Positions 10,585-32,585 of a stretch of 64,000 nucleotides of DNA are shown piece after piece. The stretch is from Parapristionchus giblindavisi. Its lineage: Eukaryota > Nematoda > Chromadorea > Rhabditida > Diplogasteridae. The stretch is from the NCBI GenBank assembly GCA_943737045.1, contig CALSFV010000082.1, positions 62,001-126,000 on the forward strand, written 5' to 3'. Both the position numbers and the translations under genes were made by a program. Every line of letters begins with the position of its first letter. Within the stretch, counting starts at the first letter, position 1. The notes beneath the pieces are model-generated. The model saw nothing but the letters and a program-made list of their open reading frames with translations. It was not told where the DNA came from and did not search any database.

Positions 10585-12086
10585 GGAAATTTTTTATATC
10601 TGTAGCTGGTAAGAGTTCGACGCTGTCTCTTCTTCGGTTTAGTGAAATCTATCTTAGTAGTCGTATCTTCGTCGTTTCTTCATTTCACATACTATTTCTT
10701 TTTTAGTGACGGAACAAGGGATAGAGAAGACGGTTACGCCCAGCGCAACAGCTTGCTGATCATGCGAACTCCTAATTCGTTGAATACCTTTCGCTTTCTC
10801 CGCATGTCCCAATGGTCTCTACATTTCAAACATTATTTATCTTTTCTCTGATAAGAGATTTTGAACAGTGGTTTCCCTTTAACACATGAGCTATCCCCAA
10901 TCACAAACTTCTTTCACAATCGATGCTTGTTGATAATTTGATCTCGGAATGATCTCGGCTTGCAACAGTTTTTGTAGCCACAATAGTACTCACAAATACC
11001 AAAAGAGTAGTTAAAGAGCTAATTTTACTTTCCGGACTGGCAACGCTCTCTCGTAGACAAAGAAAGCGAGAGTAGATTGCCAGAAAAGAGTTTCAAATTA
11101 GAGGGTGTTCTTTTAATGGATCTCTAAGCTGCTTATGCGATATCTTCACACGATTTTTATTAATCGTAGAATATAACACGATGCATCACCTGATATAAAA
11201 AATTTGAAATTTACTGATGATGATGTTCTACTCCATTTGTCTGGTGTGCCTCCAAAGTGACCTCCGCCGGAATGACGGAGACATCCACTTACTCTGCAGA
11301 ATTTCGAACTGGAATTTGGTATAAATGCAGTGTAATTGTTGTAAAAATAGAGTTCTGCCTAAATTCTGTTCGAAATTTGCCACTCTGCAACACGAAACGC
11401 TGAATTGATTAAAGATCAATTCTGCGTCTATCCATCATCATATTACTTTCATGTCTATCGCTTCCTCGCTGTGCCTACACACTCTCTTATCAATATCAAT
11501 TCCTCCTCACTATCTCTGGACTAAAAATCATCATAAAGCAGCTTTTTGCGGAGTTGACAATTGGCCCGAAACACGTACTGATTGGGAGTTGATAAGGATT
11601 ATGACGCTGATTTTCTGGCTATCTCGCTATTTCTGTCGGGTGTTTCTATACGTTTCCAAGTCTATGCGACCATCGGTCCGAAAAGCGTATAGTGCTTGCA
11701 GACAAATTTTGCATGATATCACGTAACACTGGAAATATGTATAGTGTGATTGTCAGAGATCACAGGTAAAATCGGTTTGTAGATGACGCGCAAGGCGACG
11801 TGGCAAAATAAACTTGCGACTTGAGAGACGTCATATAATTTTCCAATCACTTATGACGCCATATTTCGTGCATGTAAAGTAAAAGAAGAAGGCTATCACG
11901 TTATTCAAGGCAAACGAAGTCCTGCGCGAAAACACCGCTTTGCCAGTGATTGTTCAAGACCAACTCTATTCGGAGGTCATTTTTTATTCATTAGTGTTCT
12001 TAGAGCTGGTAAAATAAATATTACAAATCATTTATCAATTGTACAAAAAGCCTTGTTGTCGTTCGCGAGGAAAATCATAAAGGAAA
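10585..12086. other. 5' flank of copy II and spacer to SULT gene A; no gene seen
   Basis: 10750-10985 matches the flank of copy I. A P palindrome lies at 11015-11106. A weak inverted repeat at about 11288-11395 (AGAATTTCGAAC against GTTCGAAATTTG) looks like an old MITE. The frame at 11451-11726 has no family resemblance and no splice context, so I do not call a gene. Confidence 0.55.
11898..11990. repeat. Short dispersed repeat, also at 19120-19195 and 24715-24790
   Basis: The shared string GTTATTCAAGxCA is followed by AAGTCCTGCGG-like and GCCAGTGAT-like blocks at similar spacing in all three places. This is a low-copy interspersed repeat about 80 bp long. Its nature is unknown; no terminal repeats are clear. 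Confidence 0.55.
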
Positions 12087-19290
<7,204 letters not shown>

Positions 19291-19375
19291 TTCGCACGAG
19301 ATTCTGGTTGTTACTGAAAAGAGTGGAGCAGTTTTCAGCAATGCCCGAATCCTAATCATCCGCTCTGTATAGGTG

Positions 19376-19504
19376 TCCATGAACGGTATCAAATCGTTTT
19401 CCGACAAACGTGACGTCACAACAGTAGGTGGAGGCGTTTCCCAAAAATCATCTGCCTACGCTAGTGACGTCACGTTTACCGGCAATTTTGCCGCCGTTCA
19501 TGGA
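19376..19504. mobile_element. 129-bp MITE with paired TGACGTCA, 5' of SULT A (also 33460, 47546)
   Basis: Terminal repeats TCCATGAACGG/CCGTTCATGGA and inner repeats AAACGTGACGTCAC/GTGACGTCACGTTT. The two TGACGTCA octamers match the CREB/ATF site, which may be chance within the palindrome. It lies 86 bp upstream of the start codon. Confidence 0.75.
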
Positions 19505-19561
19505 AATAGCCGCAGGGCAGACTCTCATATATTTAAAAAATGAAATATCTCTACGGGAATG

Positions 19562-19670
19562 ATTCACTAGCAACGTCTCTTTACGGAATTCTCCCTTATA
19601 TATAACGATATTCGTTACCTATAAAGGAACCTATGAAAGAAGAATTCCTCAAAGAGACGTTGCTGGGGAA
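19562..19670. mobile_element. Second MITE 5' of SULT A (also 33646, 47732)
   Basis: Arms AGCAACGTCTCTTTACGGAA and its partner in TTCCTCAAAGAGACGTTGCT, around a TATATATAACG spacer. It lies between the promoter block at 19743-19790 and the start codon. Confidence 0.7.
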
Positions 19671-19742
19671 TTTTTTTCTCTGGCCAGAGCTGCGGGGTTC
19701 AAACAAGCGAGTCTACTGAAAAACGTGGCAATGACGGTGATG

Positions 19743-19790
19743 CTTATCGTCTAAGCTCCCTTTTTATGGGCATCCTTATCAGTGATTATA
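19743..19790 (-). promoter_or_regulatory. GATA/TATA-like promoter block of SULT A (also 33827, 47913)
   Basis: Aligned with the block of gene B: CTTATCG, then a TATA-like CCCATAAAAAGG on the minus strand, then CTTATCAGTGAT (minus-strand ATCACTGATAAG). Spacing matches the other SULT genes. The TATA element is weaker than in B, C or the relic. Confidence 0.5.
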
Positions 19791-20330
19791 GTGTCCGCCG
19801 ATGCTCAGAGTACAGCACAGAGACTGGCGCGTGGCCGGCCTTGAAGAATAGTCATTGATCGCATGAATTTCTAGTCTTGCTCATTTGTTTTCGAGAAACA
19901 CACTCCACTCTGGTCAAACGCTAGTCTTGATTTTTCTTGTATCAAGCACTGTATTGATGATTAGTTATGGAAGATCTATCAGATCGGTCGTTATTTGCAA
20001 GGATTTTTTCTTGAATGGAGATAAATTCACTCAGAAACCGAAGGATCTGTATATGATATCCTGACTGGATAAAGTATTGATGTCCGTATAAAATGTACTT
20101 GCATAAGAAAATGACAAGCTGTATGAAAATAACGAGACAACGGGCGCCTGCACTCTCTCGCCTAAAAACTCTCGATTACCTCTCCGCTACTCTCACACCT
20201 AACCCGTCTGACCATCGCCGCGCTGAAAAAGTTTCTGAACTATGCAAAACATAACATAGTCATTGAAGACGCTTTCGTACAAATAAAACAATGATTTTTA
20301 ACGCGCAAGAGTATATTTAACAAAACATAC

Positions 20331-20959
20331 CCAAACGATCCATGGTACGCTCAATTCCATTAGTACTCCTCTAATGTTCACAGCATCTCTTTCATGAGCA
20401 TTCGATGACAAGACCGTGGAGTTCCAGGCCATTCCTGAATATGCTCATCAATAAAGTCAAAAGTGATCAATTATGCCGATAAAAAGGATTTTGATTGCGC
20501 CAAATAGAATAAAAGGAAAGATAAGAGACTAATTGTAAGTAAAAATCTGCGGAACGACTTTCGTCCATAAGTTTTAGACACCGGAACCACCCAATGTGGG
20601 TTGTGCCTCATCTGTAGACGAGCACACACAAGATATTTCAAAAAAAAGTATTGTTAAAAACGAGGAAATAATATTTCCTCAGTTTAAACAATACCTCTTT
20701 TAGTGAAATTTAAACCAGTTTTAGGAGAAGCGACAATGATGAAAGCGTACTCATCGAATCTTTCGTCTCTACAACCTTGATTTTTCGTTATAATTTTTTT
20801 TTTAAATTTCGTTATAATTTTTTTTCTATAAATATCAAAAATATCGACTAACTTGAAAATCTCCATCCTTGGGTAGGAATGCTCTCGAGATGGTAAGATC
20901 GATATCTTTTAGACAAGAACTATAAGGTTAAGCTTACTTTTGCACTTGTTCCTAGGCAT
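20331..20959 (-). pseudogene. Decayed SULT relic, exons 1-3 only (copy 1)
   Basis: Exon 1 starts ATG CCT AGG AAC AAG at 20959. The exon 2 region keeps DERFDEYAFIIVASPKTG where functional genes have DEEFGEDDVIIVTYPKSG, and an AT-rich insertion interrupts it. Exon 3 (ends at 20331) keeps SNAHERD and VLMELSVPWIVW, but the TTW of the PAPS loop is lost. No exons 4-9 follow before gene A. The splice sites are still recognisable, so decay is partial. Confidence 0.75.
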
Positions 20960-21216
20960 TAGAGCTGAAAACTTTTTAAAAAAATTAATCGTTAAAGATG
21001 CAGCTTAGCGAATATTTTAGTGAACAAACTATGAAGACAGAAAGATAGCAATATATATTCTAAATATCTTACAATATTTATTTTATGATGATCGTGTTTG
21101 ATAGGCAAATTCTCGCTTTTGAAAACTGGAAAGTTCACTCGCAAGGATCGTTGAGAAGTAGCGCTCACATTTCAGATAGTAATTGTTCCTTGATTTTTTG
21201 TGGGTCTCCTTTTTTA

Positions 21217-21336
21217 TGCGGTGTTACATTTTCAAAACGTGAGAACGCCGTAACCTCCGCCGTAACGAGGGATACGTTGCGAAGACGTTACGGCGGAGGT
21301 TTCGGCGTACGCACGTTTTGAAAATGTAGCACCACA
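21217..21336. mobile_element. 120-bp MITE 5' of the SULT relic (also 35301, 49388)
   Basis: Terminal repeats TGCGGTGTTACATTTTCAAA and TTTGAAAATGTAGCACCACA; inner repeats CCTCCGCCGTAACG and CGTTACGGCGGAGG. It sits between the relic's start codon and its TATA block. Confidence 0.8.
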
Positions 21337-21382
21337 TACATAACAAGCAAAATAATAGCAAAAGAGTACACCATATGGTCAT

Positions 21383-21437
21383 GCTTATCAGTTTCTGTTG
21401 CTTATATACTCCTATACCGTATATCAGTTTATCAGAG
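21383..21437 (-). promoter_or_regulatory. GATA/TATA promoter block of the SULT relic (also 35467, 49554)
   Basis: Minus strand reads TGATAAACTGATATACGG, then TATATAAG, then CTGATAAGCAT. It aligns with the blocks of genes B and C. The promoter has outlived the coding exons. Confidence 0.6.
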
Positions 21438-21439
21438 TG

Positions 21440-21964
21440 TAACGAGGGTGTCGGATATTGTGCGAAAGTTGAGGCATAATAGGTGGTGAAAGAAACGACA
21501 TCGATATCAATATGACCACTATTGGCTCGAATTTCGGTTTTACATTGCATTTAGGCGTGCGTGTTTCGAAAAACGCTCTGCATGAAAAACACCCCGGGTT
21601 AATTTTAAACGCTTCGCACTTGTAACACTCTCACGCTGTCTTTGTCTACGAGAGAGGGATGTTTTTTCTTTTTTTTTCAGTTTGCGTGTTCATCTCCCCA
21701 TCATACACTATGTATGTCAATATAATTGAAATGCCCTTTTCGAAGAATGTTAAAAATTTTAACAAAATAACAAGGAAAAAACGAAATGAGGAAAAATTTC
21801 GTGATATTTCTATTTCTATTTGATGACTTGATTTCTAGTACAGGTGGCTGTACCACACAACAGCGCATGTGTATGATGCAAAAGACATACAAAGTTTCCA
21901 CGATTTTCACAGGAAATATTTTTAGAATTATAAAATATAATATAGTTTTGTCGTGTACTTGAAT
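21440..21964. other. Spacer; half of a family P palindrome
   Basis: A partial P element lies at about 21588-21660 (CCCCGGGTTAATTTTAAACG ... CTACGAGAGAGG). The long minus-strand frame that starts at 22147 runs across the palindrome edge and has no family resemblance. Otherwise nothing is seen. Copies at +14084 and +28171. Confidence 0.5.
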
Positions 21965-24448
21965 TACAGTCCCGCAAGGTCTCCTCTTGTGTAGGGGGGT
22001 GCGGCGAGCGCGGCGACCCCCTTTGGTCGCCTGGATTTTCGCATTCATTTTTCGCGTGAAAATGTGAATTAATTTATTTTTTCTATTCATTATCGTGTTC
22101 TTGGGCAAGTATTGCTCGAGATACATGTAAAAAACTTTAAAATGCAAGGATTTTCATGATGCTCTTGGTCATTTTCATTGTTGGAAGAAATAAGTCAGTT
22201 CCGGTTCGTGGTGTGCCGAAATCCGTGAAAAAGAAAAACTCTGGCAATTTGCCAGCTCGATTTTCATGGCGATGAACATCGCTTTCTCATGTTATTTTTC
22301 AATTTGTTCATGTCAGTTGTGTTTGTTTCATGCTTTCTTATTTCAGGATACCCTATCCTCCACGTGATGAGCGGTGGCCGAGTTGGGAAAGGAACGAATC
22401 AGATAAGAATTTGACTGTCTTTCTTGTGTTTCTTTAGTTGAACGATTGCTTTGTGGTTAACTCGTTCAGGATTGGGGATCGTGTGAGCTGTCCTTCACGA
22501 GCAACTACAACACAAACTGCAAACAGGTGAACATTAAACAATAATATAACTATTGAAAGTGGAAGACAGAGTCTTTGAACTATAAAGACGGAGAAAAACT
22601 TTGGAGAAGTATCTATAATGAGAGATGTACCTTGTCCCGATGCTTAATAAATCTTGCTTACATAATCTACAATATGTTCTTTATAAATATTACACATTGC
22701 AGGTGTACCCTCGGTCTCTTCTGCTGTGTACGTTTCCCGTCTTCACACTCTTCTCTTCTATGGTTTCTACCACTTGTTCTACAAGCCTCTTCGACCGGCT
22801 TGATCAGATACGTCCATTTCTTTGTTTTCTAAGGGATTATGACCTGATAATGAAGGGGTTCTATCGCATACCAAAATTAGGGAAATTAAAAGAATTTGAA
22901 CAGCAAGTTGCTTGTGGATTACTTATTTTCAGCTTCTAACCGTGCCCTGTCCCATTCGTTCTCCGATATTAGCTGTTCTTCATCTTCTGACTGGTAAGTA
23001 GATAGTTTATTTAAATTATATGACAGCAATCATAATTTCGATTTATTTTCCACAATACTTTGGCTGTGGGATACGACACAACAATCGTGTCTATCATTGA
23101 TGAGTTACTGTATTCTGTTCAATCAGGGGCACTTGCTAAATAAAAAAAATAACGAATTGGTAATTCATCCAGGTGAGTGATCCAGGGAGCGAATCTCAAT
23201 TGTTTCTCGAATGCCATTGACTAATATTGATCGAAATCTTTTGAGGCGTGCATATTCACCACGAATGGTTCAAGTCCACGACTACTGAAGATTACTCATC
23301 ATCAGTAACTCATCAATGATAGACACGATTGTTGTGTCGTATCCCACAGCCAAAGTATTGTGGAAAATAAATCGAAATTATGATTGCTGTCATATAATTT
23401 AAATAAACTATCTACTTACCAGTCAGAAGATGAAGAACAGCTAATATCGGAGAACGAATGGGACAGGGCACGGTTAGAAGCTGAAAATAAGTAATCCACA
23501 AGCAACTTGCTGTTCAAATTCTTTTAATTTCCCTAATTTTGGTATGCGATAGAACCCCTTCATTATCAGGTCATAATCCCTTAGAAAACAAAGAAATGGA
23601 CGTATCTGATCAAGCCGGTCGAAGAGGCTTGTAGAACAAGTGGTAGAAACCATAGAAGAGAAGAGTGTGAAGACGGGAAACGTACACAGCAGAAGAGACC
23701 GAGGGTACACCTGCAATGTGTAATATTTATAAAGAACATATTGTAGATTATGTAAGCAAGATTTATTAAGCATCGGGACAAGGTACATCTCTCATTATAG
23801 ATACTTCTCCAAAGTTTTTCTCCGTCTTTATAGTTCAAAGACTCTGTCTTCCACTTTCAATAGTTATATTATTGTTTAATGTTCACCTGTTTGCAGTTTG
23901 TGTTGTAGTTGCTCGTGAAGGACAGCTCACACGATCCCCAATCCTGAACGAGTTAACCACAAAGCAATCGTTCAACTAAAGAAACACAAGAAAGACAGTC
24001 AAATTCTTATCTGATTCGTTCCTTTCCCAACTCGGCCACCGCTCATCACGTGGAGGATAGGGTATCCTGAAATAAGAAAGCATGAAACAAACACAACTGA
24101 CATGAACAAATTGAAAAATAACATGAGAAAGCGATGTTCATCGCCATGAAAATCGAGCTGGCAAATTGCCAGAGTTTTTCTTTTTCACGGATTTCGGCAC
24201 ACCACGAACCGGAACTGACTTATTTCTTCCAACAATGAAAATTACCAAGAGCATCATGAAAATCCTTGCATTTTAAAGTTTTTTACATGTATCTCGAGCA
24301 ATACTTGCCCAAGAACACGATAATGAATAGAAAAAATAAATTAATTCACATTTTCACGCGAAAAATGAATGCGAAAATCCAGGCGACCAAAGGGGGTCGC
24401 CGCGCTCGCCGCACCCCCCTACACAAGAGGAGACCTTGCGGGACTGTA
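21965..24448. mobile_element. 2.48-kb near-perfect palindromic (foldback) element, copy 1
   Basis: Arms 21965-23110 and 23303-24448 (1146 bp each) with a 192-bp spacer. The ends read TA-CAGTCCCGCAAGG and its reverse complement, suggesting a TA target site and a CAGT terminus as in Tc1/mariner/pogo elements. I found only one mismatch between the arms (about 22163 against 24246). Identical 104- and 85-codon frames appear once in each arm; no transposase domain was recognised. Splice-like sites (TTATTTCAG, ACTGGTAAGTAG) occur in the arms. In the right arm, SEDEEQLISENEWDRARLEA ends in NK-stop after an acceptor-like CTTACCAG, so the arm may derive from an exon-bearing sequence. Confidence 0.85.
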
Positions 24449-25114
24449 TGTATATGTCTCGTTTCCAGCTCACGCATGTTGATGAAATGTCTCATATAAA
24501 ACAATGAGAAACCCCATAACAATATCATACGTTAACCTAATACGATGTCGATTCCGAACTGAACAGTTTTCAATGATTCATTTCAACACCCATACAATTC
24601 AATTCTTTATCCTATCAGCACATTAAATGCAGAAGGGGCCATAACAGGGGGAATCTTCTTATCCACAAGTTTTATCCTTTCTAACTTCATAAGGTGAAAA
24701 GGCAAAGCTATACCGTTATTCAAGACACAAGTGCTGCAGGATATCACTACTAGGCCAGTCAGAACTCAAGACTAATTCATTCCGGAGAGCAAATCACTTC
24801 TGCGGACCCACTTTAGATATAAATATTTGTATTTAGATATAATATCGATTGTTTTTCAGTAGAACCACACATCGAAAAAATGTTTTAAAAGTACACCCGA
24901 ACTAATTTGAAACTCTCCGCTCTGACAATGCTTTCTCGCTTTCCTTGTCTACAAGACAGCGTTGCCAGAGCGGATGTCAAAATTAGCTCGGTGTATGGTT
25001 TTCTCTATGTGCGTTGTTTATAAAACTATTCTTTGAAACAAATCAACATTTTCCTGGTACACGCTTTGATCAATGAAAGAATATTTATCGTTAATATTTA
25101 CAAAATACATCTAA
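24449..25114. other. 3' flank of SULT B; one family P palindrome
   Basis: The short dispersed repeat lies at about 24715-24790 and a P element at 24893-24998 (CCCGAACTAATTTGAAACTC ... GCGGATGTCAAAATTAGCTC). No gene. Copies at 38533-39198 and 52620-53285. Confidence 0.6.
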
Positions 25115-28528
<3,414 letters not shown>

Positions 28529-28700
28529 TGTTGAGTTGTTTCTGAAACTTATTTTTTAAACATTTTTCATTCCATAAAATCTATTTTCATAAACATATTA
28601 CTGGTAAAGGGAAAGAGGGGAGATGATTTTGGTCTCCCACTTTGGGGGGGATATGGTTATGGTAAGTAAATCAGTGAAAAGTATGCAAAAGCTGAAAACT

Positions 28701-28822
28701 GTGGCCGTATGCAAGAACAACGGGAAAACCGTTTTCCGGGGGAAATGTGTCGTCATTAGCGTATGCGGAGGATTTTTGGAAAACGCCTCCGCCTACGGAA
28801 AACGGTACTTGCATACGGCCAC
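28701..28822. mobile_element. 122-bp MITE 5' of SULT B (also 42785, 56871)
   Basis: Terminal repeats GTGGCCGTATGCAAG and CTTGCATACGGCCAC, inner repeats GCGGAGGATTTTTGG/CGCCTCCGCC-like. It lies between the start codon at 28528 and the TATA block at 28871-28925, so probably in the 5' UTR or a 5' UTR intron. Confidence 0.8.
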
Positions 28823-28870
28823 TGGAAAATTGTAAAACAAGAAAATGTGTGAGTGCCTGCTGATGGGTTT

Positions 28871-28925
28871 TCTTATCATATTCCTGCGCTTATATAGTCC
28901 GATGAATCGGTTTATCACTGATATA
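28871..28925 (-). promoter_or_regulatory. GATA/TATA promoter block of SULT B (also 42955, 57041)
   Basis: Minus strand: CAGTGATAAACCGATTCATC, then GGACTATATAAGCGCAGG, then TATGATAAGA. The TATA box is at 28887-28898 (plus strand CGCTTATATAGT). GATA sites lie on both sides. The same arrangement precedes the relic and gene C. Confidence 0.65.
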
Positions 28926-29935
28926 GAAGGTGTTGCTTATTGTGCGGAGGAAAGATGAGAGGCGGAAGAGTAATCGACATCAATATCTCTAACATGCTTG
29001 TATTTGCTCTGCCTGCGGCCAAGCATCAAGATGCACATACACAGCCACGTGTTGGCATGATATTGAAGAGGACCACTACATTTATCTTATCAGCGCTACC
29101 AATTAGTACAGTGGAAATTGCCAGCGATTTCTTATTCTTCTGTCTCTGAGATATTTTTGTCGATTCAAAAAACGCCCCAAATCGAAATAAAATCACACTA
29201 ATGCTATGTTGGGATTGAGAAAGGATTCAGCAACGTTCGGTATATCTTTCACCTTCCAAGAAAACTGTGCAACTCAAAAGAAAATCACGCTAAAGCTATG
29301 TTGAGATTTTTTAAGACTCAATTTTAGCGAGTTAGGACGGTTAACCCCAACACTATTCTGATTACTCTCACTACACATCATATAAGTGAACAATTATTAT
29401 TTTATCATTATTATATGTTTCAGGATCCGCATTTAATATTTCACGATCTCTAGAGGATAATTTTATTGATGAAGTTATTCCAATGTCTTCATATACCTTT
29501 CTGGATTTTCAGTACTACTTCTCATTCTACTATAGCAGTTTCATCATCTGATTCGTGTGATTAATCTTGTCCACTATTGTGCCCTGTTACAATTCATCAA
29601 GAAATTCTTTCGCCAACGTAGGAGTTATTTTTTAAAGATAAAGTTATCAGTAAACGTCACAGCAACGAACATATTGTGCTTTATCGATAAGGGGCTTATC
29701 AGCACTCGGACACACTATGATCGCGACCATTGAAATTTTTAGAGAGTAACGTGATTTTGTGCGTTACATTCCAACATGCCCAAGTCACAAAATTGTTTAT
29801 ATGTCTGATTCTTCAACAAGGTCTGTTCACCATGAAGCTTTATTAGCTAGCATTGCTCATTCAAAGTCCTAGCAATCAATACGCAGAATCACCACAAAAG
29901 AAGTGAGGTGCTGTAACCAGTATTACTTTTGCTTT
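28926..29935. other. Upstream region of SULT B, no gene seen
   Basis: Holds an inverted GATA pair at 29686-29700 (GATAAGGGGCTTATC; copies at 43771 and 57857), which recurs as GATAAGGGCTTATC at 62671 upstream of gene C. The neighbouring sequence is also similar, so this is a shared ancestral 5' flank and possible enhancer. Frames here are short and unconvincing. Ends at the tandem junction. Confidence 0.55.
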
Positions 29936-29936
29936 A

Positions 29937-32039
29937 GAATTATTCATTTATGGTAGATCGCTATCTCATCATCAACTAAGACAACTAGAATTATTCACTA
30001 CAGATCAACGATTTTCATTATTAACTCATTACAATAAATATAAAATTTATTCGGTCATCTGTCCCCATTATTGGAAAAATCATAAAGAACCTTCAATACA
30101 CAGAAGACCGAATGAAGTTGCTCTTCGAATACCATTCATAGGAAAATTTATGGATAGAATAGCATTATCAAATATTTTAAACTCACAAAAAATAAAAGAT
30201 ATATGGAAGGGAATTAAAATTGAGGATAATGACATACCGTACATTAGCACACGCTATACCCTTACAGAACCAACATCAAATATAATATGCAATTATGGAA
30301 AATTCTTACGAACATTAACTGCAGACGAAAAATATAAAATACTTAATAGAAACTGTAATTGCAGTGAGTTCAAAGAATTCGTTGATAAAACATACGGCCA
30401 TGTTTGTACAGGAAATACTTCAATTATAAAGGAAGAATCACTACGAGAAATAATCAATAAAGGCACAAAATTTAGACTAGAAAATTATGTTAATAATAAT
30501 GACATCATAAAAATAGTCAATAACGCCATTGAAGAAGTCGTTCAAAGAATTTTAAGAAAAACAAAGAAAAGTGACAAGCTTGGACTAGTAATTCGACTAC
30601 TTCAAGAATACGCCATAAAGAAAATAATAAATAAAATAGAAAAATATAATAAACCGAAGTCAGAGCAATTTAATTTCAAAGGTTTGACAAGATTACAAAA
30701 TAATTTTATAATAACAGCAGTCGATAAAGCATCTGGAAACTATGCCTTTACTTGCAAAAAACTATACCTTCTTTTTATGGAAAAAGAGCTAAATAATAAG
30801 AATAATGGTGAAAATACGTATGAACCAATTAATAGCTTTGATAAAGATGCAAAAATAAAAGAACATACACAATTTTTAAAGAACTTCAATCTACAACAAA
30901 TCGAAAATGCTAGTTTACCACGTATTTACGGAATTCCAAAAATGCATAAGAATCCTATTAAGTTCAGGTTTATAACAGGAGCATATAACAGTAGCCTTAA
31001 ACCAGTATCTATACAACTACAAAAGATACTAAAATTTTTACAAAATCATTTCAGAAGATATTGTAAAACAATAACTGGACATAATAAAATCAATAATTAT
31101 TTTACCATTCAGAATTCGTTTAAAGTTATACATAATGTTCAATCAATCAATAACAAGAAAACTGAAATCTTTTGCGCCGATTTTGCATCCCTCTTTACGA
31201 ATCTTCCTCATAAGATAGTACGCCAGAACATATTCTTCCTTATTGATCTTTTATTTAAAAATTCTAATTCAGAATACATTGTAATTAAAGGAAATTATAT
31301 CAGATACGACAAAACAAATAGCTCCATATCTGGCAAATCCTACCATAAAAATGATATAAAACTTATTTTGGAGTATATATTAAATAATAGCTACGCATAC
31401 TATGGAGGAGTATATTATAAGCAAAATAAAGGCATTCCGCAGGGAAACAACGCTTCACCTCAGATAGCTGATCTTACGCTAGCATCGATGGAGTTCCAAT
31501 ATATACAGAAGAAAGTAAAAATGAATCATCCACTAGCGTACTCATTAAATAAGACATATAGATACATAGATGATCTTTTGCATATATCGGAGAATACCTC
31601 AAAGTTTATTGAAATGACGAAAGAAATGTACCATCCGTCCTTAACTTTAGAACAAACAAATAGTGAAGCTAATAAATGTGCATTTTTGGATCTCAGCATA
31701 GAATTGTCCAATGGAAGAGCGACTACTAAACTCTACAACAAGACGGATGACTACAGTTTTGAAGTCATTAGATATCCGCACTATCACTCAAACATTCCAA
31801 TGTATATTGGTTTGAACACATTATCGGGCGAAATACTTCGAGTTTATCGTAATTCATCTAATTTTGTCTGTTTTAAAGAAAGAGTTAAGTCATTATTTGA
31901 ATATTTCTATAAAAGAGAATACCCATTCCACATTATTCGACCGCGAATCTACAAGGTTCTAAATAAAAACCCGGCAATTAGTTTAAAATATGGAAAAACA
32001 ACAGCAGAACTATGTTTAAAAGTTTTAGATGAAGAGTAA
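29937..32039 (+). pseudogene. Penelope RT without endonuclease (copy 2)
   Basis: The duplication breakpoint removes the cysteine cluster and GIY-YIG; the frame continues from GAATTATTC at residue 193 of the full protein. First ATG at 30150 gives 629 residues identical to residues 264-892 of the complete element. All RT motifs including YIDDLL remain. Without the N-terminal part it could act only in trans or be inert. Confidence 0.85.
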
Positions 32040-32351
32040 AAACAAAGATCAAAGTTCATACATGCAAGCCAGGAACATAGGTAGAGAGGTAGATCACTAG
32101 TTATCCCACGCTCAACCAATCAATCTCTAGTACTCTCTAGTGCTCTCTCACTTCTCCACACTCTCTCACACATACGACGCGCTCTCTCTCTACTTAGACA
32201 TGGCAATCAAACGATCATTCCCTCATTATGTATCTTTGCTTTTATGTAAACAATATTAGTATTAGATTAGCTAAATCTCAATCAATTTTTAATCGTTCAC
32301 TCTTTAACCTTATTAAGTTCTTCTTCTTTCCTTTGAAAAATCGTATTATTG

Positions 32352-32440
32352 AAAACTGTCCTGTGTGGGTCATCCTACTGATGAGGCCCATCCCACATGG
32401 GTCGGTCCAGTGTCTAGGACCAGGGCCGAAACACTGGATC
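32352..32440 (+). ncRNA. Hammerhead-like block, copy 2
   Basis: Identical to 18268-18356, in the second 14-kb unit, downstream of the truncated RT frame. Confidence 0.45.
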
Positions 32441-32585
32441 GTTTTTTATCTCTAGATAGTCAGTCTTTACATAGTTTCGTTTCTAACACAACCTACTTTA
32501 AAACCATTCTTTCATTACTTTAACTCTAATCTCCGCTCTCACAATGCTCGTTATCCTTTTCTACGAGATGCAGGGGAGCACTTAC

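Noticed and set aside
22368..22400. A-box-like TGGCCGAGTTGG as a tRNA gene
   Set aside because: No B-box and no cloverleaf downstream; probably chance.
22625..22939. 104- and 85-codon frames in the palindrome as genes
   Set aside because: They overlap each other in different frames, appear mirrored in both arms, and show no known domain. They are identical only because the arms are identical.
23290..23310. CTGATGA on the minus strand as a hammerhead in the palindrome spacer
   Set aside because: No GAAA strand or stem II follows at a usable distance.
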